Of a stretch of DNA of 64,000 bases, positions 57,421 through 64,000 are shown piece after piece (position 1 is the first letter of the stretch; each line of letters opens with the position of its first letter). The position numbers and the translations under genes are program-made. Source of the DNA: Treponema sp. GTDB taxonomy: Bacteria; Spirochaetota; Spirochaetia; Treponematales; Treponemataceae. The notes below the pieces were generated by a model. The model was not told the DNA's origin, searched no databases, and worked only from the letters and a program-made list of their open reading frames with translations. The stretch lies in NCBI GenBank assembly GCA_024687165.1, contig JAILEY010000038.1:1-64000 (forward strand), read 5' to 3'.

Positions 57421-57552
57421 GTTTCATACGGTGAAACAGAGTGTTTCATATGTAGAAACAGAATGTTTCATATGTAGAAACAGAATGTTTCATACTGAGA
57501 AACAAAGTGTTTCATACAGTGAAACAAAGTGTTTCATACAGAGAAACAAATT
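57421..57552. repeat. Six-unit 22-bp tandem array of imperfect palindromes
   Basis: Consensus GTTTCATAYNNNGAAACARART; units begin at 57421, 57443, 57465, 57487, 57509, 57531 with no gaps. Confidence 0.95.
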
Positions 57553-59501
57553 TAGAATTCAAACCATTCGCCGTTTACAGTAAGGTACCAGTCTGAAACA
57601 GGTTTCTGCTTGTTCTGGTCATACCATGAGATGCTTCCGTTTGAATTTAAAACTGCAAGAATTCTGTTTGTTGCGCGTGCCTGCTTTGGAACGGATGCTG
57701 ATCTGTCGTAAACGGTCGTTCTTCTTGAATCAGTGTTGCAGCCTCTGACTTTGCTTTTTCCGATGTTTGTATAGATGTATTTATTGTTCAGCGAAGTAAA
57801 GGCTGAATTATCTTCGTCGTTCATGTAAAATAAAACAGAATACTGTGAAGTTCTTTTTTCATAGCTGAAAACTTCTGTTCTAAGCTTGTCTTTTTCTGTT
57901 TTAATCATTATCCCGTATACCATTGGTCTTTCGCTGTCGTAGTCGTAGCTCAAAGAAAAGGCAACTGCACCTGCAACATTCATTCTTACAGTTTCTTTTG
58001 TCTGGATGTTTACGGAAATTAATGCAGAGTCACTAGCTCCTGTTTTTGTTTTTGCAACATAAAGTGTGTTGTCGTCTACAAGTACTGCATCCTGAATTGA
58101 AGTTCCTGTGTAAATAGTGCTTGTCTTTCCTGCAGCAAAATCATAAATTCCGACTGTAGTTGTTCCCTGGATGTAAACAAGCTTGTTCCCGAATACTTTA
58201 AGATTTTTGAGTTCTGATGTTGGTGTAAAAAGAATTTTTGGTTCTTCTGATGATGTAGAAAGTTTTACCTGACTTACCGGCTTCTTTGTGTTCTTTGACC
58301 AGAGGATTGCAGAGTCGTTGAATTTGATTATGTTCTTTGCGTCTGAATTTGGTGCGACTGTTTTAATCGATCTTGTTTCATAAGAAGTCTGGAGAATTGA
58401 GTTTCTTGTAAGAATGTAGAAAGTGTCTCCGTCGCAGTCAATGTCGTAAATTTTTTCATAGATATTTTCTGTCTTTGGTTCAAGACTGTAATGCTCTGAT
58501 TCCGGGAGATCGCTTAAAGTATAGATGTTTCCGTATGCTGTGCCGAGCATTATTGTATCCATGTTTTTTGCTGCACATGTAAAATAATCTCTTCCTGTAA
58601 GGCCGGAAAAAGTTTTAAGCGTCTGAGGCTGTGCTGTTGAGATTCCGTTTACAAGTCCTTCAAGAATTGATGCATCAACAAGCTTAAGTGCAAAGTTTCT
58701 TCCTGAAGTTGATGTAAAATAAAGTCCTGCTTTTTCTTCTTCTGAATTTTTTGATGCAAAAATAAACGGGCTTGAAGCAGAGTAGGTTGTTAAAGTTTTT
58801 CCTGATGTTGCATCAATGATGTAGATTGCATTGCTTTTTACACCTGCAAAAAATCTGCTGCCACCAAAAATCACTGTCTGTTCAAGCATTCCAACTGTTG
58901 AAATTTTTTTCTTTATTGAGCGTTTTGACATGTCGTAGTAATAGAGCTGTCCGTTCTGAGAATAGAGTACGGCAGTTTTTTCTGAAGGACTTGTCTGTGC
59001 CATTGTAATGATTCCGGAAATCCCTGATATTGTTGAAACAACGTCTCCAGTTCTTCCGTTTAGAATGTAGGTTCCGTTTACTGTTGTTGTTCCTGCTAAA
59101 ATGTAATTTCCTTTTTCAGAAAAATTGAGGGAAGCAACCGGGTCCTGAAATCTTTTTGTAAATTTTTTGTTGTAGGTTTTGCAGTCGATTAAAGAAATTT
59201 TATGTGTTGAAATTCCGTCTGTTTCATAAACTGCAATGTCTCCCGTTACAGGGTTATTTGTGATGAGGTTTATCTGAAGATCCGAAACCTGATAGTGATC
59301 GCCGTAATTGTCTCTGTTATTCCACTTAATGATAAATCCGTCTTTTCCGATTGAATAAAAATCATTGCTGGTGTTGTTGTATGTTTCAAGAGGCAGAATT
59401 GCGTTTACTTTTCCTTCGTGAGATTGTGAAGAAGGGTGCTGTGCAAATACTGCTGATGTTGAAAGTGCAGCTGCAATTAAAATCGATTTATTAAGTTTCA
59501 T
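57552..59501 (-). CDS. Exported WD40-like beta-propeller protein, function unknown
   Basis: Signal peptide ILIAAALSTSAVFAQ; SSQSHEGKVNAILPLETYNNTSNDFYSIGKDGFIIKWN; repeated propeller-blade-like segments. Confidence 0.7.
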   Translation of the reverse strand: MKLNKSILIAAALSTSAVFAQHPSSQSHEGKVNAILPLETYNNTSNDFYSIGKDGFIIKWNNRDNYGDHYQVSDLQINLITNNPVTGDIAVYETDGISTHKISLIDCKTYNKKFTKRFQDPVASLNFSEKGNYILAGTTTVNGTYILNGRTGDVVSTISGISGIITMAQTSPSEKTAVLYSQNGQLYYYDMSKRSIKKKISTVGMLEQTVIFGGSRFFAGVKSNAIYIIDATSGKTLTTYSASSPFIFASKNSEEEKAGLYFTSTSGRNFALKLVDASILEGLVNGISTAQPQTLKTFSGLTGRDYFTCAAKNMDTIMLGTAYGNIYTLSDLPESEHYSLEPKTENIYEKIYDIDCDGDTFYILTRNSILQTSYETRSIKTVAPNSDAKNIIKFNDSAILWSKNTKKPVSQVKLSTSSEEPKILFTPTSELKNLKVFGNKLVYIQGTTTVGIYDFAAGKTSTIYTGTSIQDAVLVDDNTLYVAKTKTGASDSALISVNIQTKETVRMNVAGAVAFSLSYDYDSERPMVYGIMIKTEKDKLRTEVFSYEKRTSQYSVLFYMNDEDNSAFTSLNNKYIYTNIGKSKVRGCNTDSRRTTVYDRSASVPKQARATNRILAVLNSNGSISWYDQNKQKPVSDWYLTVNGEWFEF

Positions 59502-59512
59502 TTTGTTCCTCG

Positions 59513-60628
59513 TTATTTTTTTATAAAATATAAAATATCACTGCCGATGGCAAATGTCATCATAAGTGCAACGATTGCAACTCCTGCAATCTGAATGTAA
59601 TACATTATTTTTGGATTAATTTTTTTTCGTCTTATTATTTCTATTATCGAAAAGAGAATCAATCCGCCGTCTAAAACCGGAATTGGAAGTAGATTTGTTA
59701 AAAATAATGATATACTTATTAAAGCAATAAAGTTTAAAGTGGTTACTATTCCGGCTTTTATTCCGATTCCAAATCCATCCTGAACCGTTTGTCCGAGCAT
59801 TCCTGTAATTCTTGCCGGTCCTGAGACAGCTTTCTTTGCATTGATTTTTGCTGTTATAAGATACGAGATTCCTTTGACTGTAAGAGAAATTGTTTCTGTT
59901 GTTTTCTTTGCGCCTTCTGAAAATGCTTCAAAAATATTATCTGTTTTATATTCTCTTTTTATTTTTGATGAGGAATCGCATTTAATTCCGATAACTCCAG
60001 CTCCTGTGTCTTTGTTTAAGCCTGTGTGAAGTTTTATTTCAAGCTTTTCTCCGTCCCGTAAAACTTCTATGCTTACGTCTTCATCTCCATGCGTCATAAT
60101 GAATTCTGCTATGTCCGAGAAGTCATTCATTTTCTTTTTGTTGATGCTTAAAATTTCATCTCCGCTTTGCATTCCGTTTTTGTGTGCAATTGATTCGGTG
60201 CATTCGTCGTCTTCATCTGCCATTGTAACTTTGCATCCTGCACTGTAATAAGTGTAACCTGCTGCTGCAATAATAAAGAAGCATATAAAACCTATCACTA
60301 GGTTTGCTAAAGGGCCTGCGAATGCAATCATAAGTCTTTTTGCAGGATGAATTCCGTAAAATGAATCTTTGTCTGCTGTAATTTCTTTTTGATCTTCTTC
60401 CAGCGCTTTTTGAAAATCTTTTTCGCCTTTCATTGCGCAATAGCCGCCGAGTGGAATTGCAGAAATTCTGTAATCAGTATCTTTAATTTTTTTGTGGAGA
60501 AGCACAGGTCCCATCCCGATTGAGAATGCTTCTACTTTAACTCCTGAAAGACGTGCTGCAATAAAGTGCCCGAGTTCATGAAAAAAAACTAGAGTTCCTA
60601 ATCCGAGTATGCCCCAAATGTAAATCAT
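59513..60628 (-). CDS. rseP: RIP metalloprotease RseP (site-2 protease, M50)
   Basis: [30 protein letters not shown] region, [10 protein letters not shown]. Confidence 0.9.
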   Translation of the reverse strand: MIYIWGILGLGTLVFFHELGHFIAARLSGVKVEAFSIGMGPVLLHKKIKDTDYRISAIPLGGYCAMKGEKDFQKALEEDQKEITADKDSFYGIHPAKRLMIAFAGPLANLVIGFICFFIIAAAGYTYYSAGCKVTMADEDDECTESIAHKNGMQSGDEILSINKKKMNDFSDIAEFIMTHGDEDVSIEVLRDGEKLEIKLHTGLNKDTGAGVIGIKCDSSSKIKREYKTDNIFEAFSEGAKKTTETISLTVKGISYLITAKINAKKAVSGPARITGMLGQTVQDGFGIGIKAGIVTTLNFIALISISLFLTNLLPIPVLDGGLILFSIIEIIRRKKINPKIMYYIQIAGVAIVALMMTFAIGSDILYFIKK

Positions 60629-61722
60629 GAGTTCAATTCCTTTAACGCGATTTCCCTTGCTTTTTTGTCTGATTCATAAATTTTTTCAAGGGTGTCAGGT
60701 TTGCTGCTCCAGTCTTCTTTGAGTGTGTTTTCAACGATTTTTGCAATCTGTGTGAAGCTGCATTTTTTTTCAAGGAAGGCTGCTACTGCAATTTCGTTTG
60801 CTGCATTGAAAGCGATTGTATAAGCATTTCCTTTTTCTGCACAATCATATGCAAGTTTTAAAAGAGGGAAGGATTCTGTTCGTGGCGGGAAAAATGTCAT
60901 CTGATCACATTCTGTAAGATCAAATGGTTTGAGGTATGTTTTAGAAAATTCCGGCCATACAAGTGCACTGTAAATCGGGTGCCGCATATCAGGATCTGAA
61001 ATCTGTGCATAAAGTACACCGTCGTTTGTTCTTACAAGGGAGTGAATTAAACTCTGCGGATGAACTACAACTTTTACTTTTTCACTCGGAAAATCAAAAA
61101 GTCTTACCGCTTCAATTACTTCAAGCCCTTTGTTTGCAAGACTTGCACTGTCGATTGTAATTTTTCTGCCCATGTTCCAGGTAGGATGCTTGAGTGCATC
61201 TTCAACAGTTACATTTTTTAGCTGTTCATCTGAAAGCTCTCGGAAAGGGCCGCCGCTTGCTGTGATTACAATTTCTGAAATATTTTCAATTCCAATTTTT
61301 TGTGTAAGGTTGAATATTGCAGAGTGTTCGCTGTCAACAGGAAGTATCCGTGCGTTATGTCTTTTTGCAATTTCTTTTACAACAGGCCATGCCATTACTA
61401 CGGTTTCTTTGTTTGCCAATGCAAGATCAATTCCGTTTTCAAGAACAAGAACACTTGGTTCAAGTCCTGCTGCTCCTGCAATTCCGTTGACTGCAATGTC
61501 TGCGTCTGTTGATTTTATAAGCTTTTTAATTCCTTCAATTCCGTCTTTTGAAAAAACTGTTCCCGGACAGTTGAATTCTTCACAAAGCTCTTTTACTTTT
61601 GATTCACTGGAACCTGCAGAAATTCCGCAGACTTCAAATTTGTCACTCATATTGCGGCAAATATCCAGAGTCTGGCTACCAATAGATCCTGTGCAGCCTA
61701 AAACAAGAATTCTTTTTTTCAT
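60625..61722 (-). CDS. dxr: 1-deoxy-D-xylulose-5-phosphate reductoisomerase
   Basis: [73 protein letters not shown]. Confidence 0.94.
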   Translation of the reverse strand: MKKRILVLGCTGSIGSQTLDICRNMSDKFEVCGISAGSSESKVKELCEEFNCPGTVFSKDGIEGIKKLIKSTDADIAVNGIAGAAGLEPSVLVLENGIDLALANKETVVMAWPVVKEIAKRHNARILPVDSEHSAIFNLTQKIGIENISEIVITASGGPFRELSDEQLKNVTVEDALKHPTWNMGRKITIDSASLANKGLEVIEAVRLFDFPSEKVKVVVHPQSLIHSLVRTNDGVLYAQISDPDMRHPIYSALVWPEFSKTYLKPFDLTECDQMTFFPPRTESFPLLKLAYDCAEKGNAYTIAFNAANEIAVAAFLEKKCSFTQIAKIVENTLKEDWSSKPDTLEKIYESDKKAREIALKELNS

Positions 61723-61742
61723 TTTATGACTTCCTGATTTTT

Positions 61743-62624
61743 TTAGAATGGTCCGTATAAAATTGAAACAAGAAGATAAAAAATTGGTGCTGACATAAGG
61801 ATTGAGTCTACAGAATCAAGTACACCGCCTCTTCCAGGAATAACTTTGCCAGAATCTTTTACGCCTGAAGAACGTTTGAAAACTGATTCTGCCAAATCTC
61901 CAATGATTGAAGAGAATGCCATACACACACTTATGATGATGATTTTATAAACAGGTCCCTTGAAAATCTCAGACCAGAAATAATATGCTCCGATTCCAGC
62001 TGCAATTGCACCGATGAAGCCTCCGAAGAATCCCATCAGGCTTTTGTTTGGACTTGCCTTTACAAAGCCCTTGTTGTTTTTTCCGAAGAGAACCCCCATG
62101 AACCAGGCGATACTGTCGCACATGAAAACCATCAGAACAAATGTTATGAACATTGGAACGATGATTGTTTTTCCGTTAAGTTTCCATGCAATCATTCTCT
62201 GAATAAATGTAATGAGAAATCCTGTGTAGGTGATTGTGAAAACCGATGTTGCAATTTTTGTGTTTGAATCTTCGAATGTCTGTGCTGTAATAGCTTCTTT
62301 TGCAAGAATAATCAAAAGTGTGATGATATAAAAATAAGTGATTACTTCGCTGCCCATAATCTGGAATGGATTATATTTTCTTGGCAAAACAGAGTGAAGT
62401 GCTGCAACGAGTGAAATTAATGTACTTAATGTAACTACAAGTTTTTTTGAATGAACTTTGTGCTTTAATGAAAGCATATGATGAAGTTCACTTGCTGCAC
62501 CTGCTGTAATCAAAAGAAGCATGATATGGAATGCAACATGATTGAAATATGGAAGATAAATGATTCCCATTACAATCGGAATTCCAATAAAAAATACTAA
62601 AAGTCGTGATATTACATTGCTCAT
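61743..62624 (-). CDS. cdsA: Phosphatidate cytidylyltransferase
   Basis: Multi-[41 protein letters not shown]. Confidence 0.92.
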   Translation of the reverse strand: MSNVISRLLVFFIGIPIVMGIIYLPYFNHVAFHIMLLLITAGAASELHHMLSLKHKVHSKKLVVTLSTLISLVAALHSVLPRKYNPFQIMGSEVITYFYIITLLIILAKEAITAQTFEDSNTKIATSVFTITYTGFLITFIQRMIAWKLNGKTIIVPMFITFVLMVFMCDSIAWFMGVLFGKNNKGFVKASPNKSLMGFFGGFIGAIAAGIGAYYFWSEIFKGPVYKIIIISVCMAFSSIIGDLAESVFKRSSGVKDSGKVIPGRGGVLDSVDSILMSAPIFYLLVSILYGPF

Positions 62625-63340
62625 ACAGGTACCGCTCCAAATCTTCGAGTTCGTTTCTGAAATTCCAGAATGTCTTCATAGAATTCATCCTCTTTGTAGT
62701 CTGGCCAAAGAGTGTCTTTGAAAATCAGTTCAGCATATGATGCATGCCACATCAGAAAATTACTGAGCCTTTTTTCTCCACCAGTGCGAATCAATAAATC
62801 TGCATCCGGCAGTTCTGGTATGTCAAAATTTTTTGAAATTGTTTCTTCTGTAATGCTTTTTGAATCGATTTTTGAATCAACTATTTTTTTTACGCTTCTT
62901 ACAAGTTCGTCTCTTCCACCATAGTTTATGGCAAGATTCAGTGTAAGTCCGTCAAAGGATTTTGTGTCATTTTCTACTTCTTCAATGTCTTTCTGGATGT
63001 TCTTCGGCAGATTGTTTTTGTCTCCAAGTAATCTTACGCGTATTTTATTTGTTTTGTAGAATTCAAATTCTTGCTTAAGATGTACGTGAATCAGGTTCAT
63101 CAGAAATCCGACTTCCTGTTCTGTTCGTTTCCAGTTTTCTGTTGAAAAAACGTAGAGTGTAACAAACTTGAGTCCCAGATCAGCAGCAACTTTTGCAATT
63201 TCTTTGGCACGTTTTAAACCTTCGCTGTGTCCGTTTGTTCTGAGAGAATTGCGCTGCTTTGCCCATCTGCCATTCCCATCCATTATAATTCCGACGTGTA
63301 CAGGCAGCTGGTCCTTGTTAATCTGGGATTGTGCGTTCAC
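62621..63340 (-). CDS. uppS: Isoprenyl transferase (undecaprenyl diphosphate synthase)
   Basis: HVGIIMDGNGRWAKQRNSLRTNGHSEG, LYVFSTENWKR, LNLAINYGGRDELV. Confidence 0.94.
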   Translation of the reverse strand: MNAQSQINKDQLPVHVGIIMDGNGRWAKQRNSLRTNGHSEGLKRAKEIAKVAADLGLKFVTLYVFSTENWKRTEQEVGFLMNLIHVHLKQEFEFYKTNKIRVRLLGDKNNLPKNIQKDIEEVENDTKSFDGLTLNLAINYGGRDELVRSVKKIVDSKIDSKSITEETISKNFDIPELPDADLLIRTGGEKRLSNFLMWHASYAELIFKDTLWPDYKEDEFYEDILEFQKRTRRFGAVPV

Positions 63341-63344
63341 GAAA

Positions 63345-63884
63345 TTATTCCATTATTTCTTTTTCTTTTGCTTCGAAAACTTTGTTAATTTCGTCAATAT
63401 ATTTGTCAGTGAGCTTCTGAAGTTTGTCAGTTTCTGTTTTAAGCTGATCTTCAGTGATTTCACCAGCTTTCTGTTGTTTCTTAAGATCGTCGTTTCCGTC
63501 GCGGCGAATATTTCTGATTGTTGTGCGGTAATTTTCAGCAGTAGTCTTTGCCTGTTTTACAAGTTCCTTTCTGCGGTCTGCTGTTAGTGGTGGAATTGAA
63601 ACACGGATTACTTTTCCATCGTTATTTGGATTAAGTCCGAGATCTGCAGTCTGAATTGCTTTTTCAATTGCACCGATTGTTCCCTTGTCAAAAGGAGAAA
63701 TTACGATTGTTCTTGCTTCTGGAATTGAAATTGTTCCTACCTGATTAAGTGGAGTAGGTGTTCCGTAATAATCAACGCGAACCTTGTCAAAAATTGATGC
63801 ACTTGCTCTTCCTGTGCGGATTGAATTGAATTCTTCCTTCAATGCGTTAACTGTTTTTTCCATGCGGCTTTCATTGTCTGCCAT
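63345..63884 (-). CDS. frr: Ribosome recycling factor
   Basis: SIRTGRASASIFDKVRVDYYGTPTPLNQVGTISIPEARTIVISPFDKG. Confidence 0.95.
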   Translation of the reverse strand: MADNESRMEKTVNALKEEFNSIRTGRASASIFDKVRVDYYGTPTPLNQVGTISIPEARTIVISPFDKGTIGAIEKAIQTADLGLNPNNDGKVIRVSIPPLTADRRKELVKQAKTTAENYRTTIRNIRRDGNDDLKKQQKAGEITEDQLKTETDKLQKLTDKYIDEINKVFEAKEKEIME

Positions 63885-63898
63885 ATTTTTCCCCTTTC

Positions 63899-63943
63899 AA
63901 AAAAAATCTGCTTCCCGCCGGATAAGACGGAAAACAGATTCTT
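63899..63943 (-). terminator. Intercistronic terminator/attenuator upstream of frr
   Basis: Minus-strand AATCTGTTTTCCGTC-loop-GGCGGGAAGCAGATT followed by TTTTTT. Confidence 0.6.
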
Positions 63944-63949
63944 ATTAAA

Positions 63950-64000
63950 TTATTTTCCCAAAACGAAAAGGTTGATTTCGCCGAATTCGAGAGTTGCTCC
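63950..64000 (-). CDS. C-terminal end of an upstream gene, possibly tsf by synteny
   Basis: Minus-strand frame ...GATLEFGEINLFVLGK*; in Treponema, frr usually follows tsf. Confidence 0.4.
   Translation of the reverse strand, partial: GATLEFGEINLFVLGK

Noticed and set aside
57421-57552. CRISPR array
   Set aside because: 22-bp units with no spacer-sized unique sequence, only 3-4 variable bases per unit, and no cas genes in the window.

Overview
This 64 kb window reads as a chromosomal segment from a low-GC spirochaete, most likely a rumen- or gut-type Treponema; that assignment is inferred from gene content and order, not from a search. Most of it is core genome: sbcDC, murG-cvpA-holB-like-HK-RR-dnaJ, glgC, flgF/flgG/rod-binding protein, a murC-type ligase, yicC, a cytidylate kinase-like gene, alpha-2-macroglobulin plus pbpC, leuCD, rlmN, rsmD, cellobiose phosphorylase (GH94), a GH3-family protein, plsC-like, two tRNAs (Tyr, Thr), glgA, an MCP, and the frr-uppS-cdsA-dxr-rseP block. 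The parts most worth a second look are: (1) a translationally coupled pair of a UrtA-like solute-binding lipoprotein and a beta-propeller receptor with an adenylate-cyclase output; (2) an exact six-unit, 22-bp tandem array of GTTTC/GAAAC dyads at 57421-57552; (3) a 62-bp direct repeat at the tRNA-Tyr 3' end flanking a GC-rich palindromic segment that carries a second, inverted tRNA-Tyr T-arm, with a related GC-rich hairpin near the window start; (4) a ~90-bp palindrome with four DnaA-box-like 9-mers downstream of glgA; (5) a broken N6-adenine methyltransferase / R-M-like gene in the same accessory pocket; and (6) matched sigma-28-type promoters before the flagellar genes. No CRISPR array, rRNA or intact transposon was seen.
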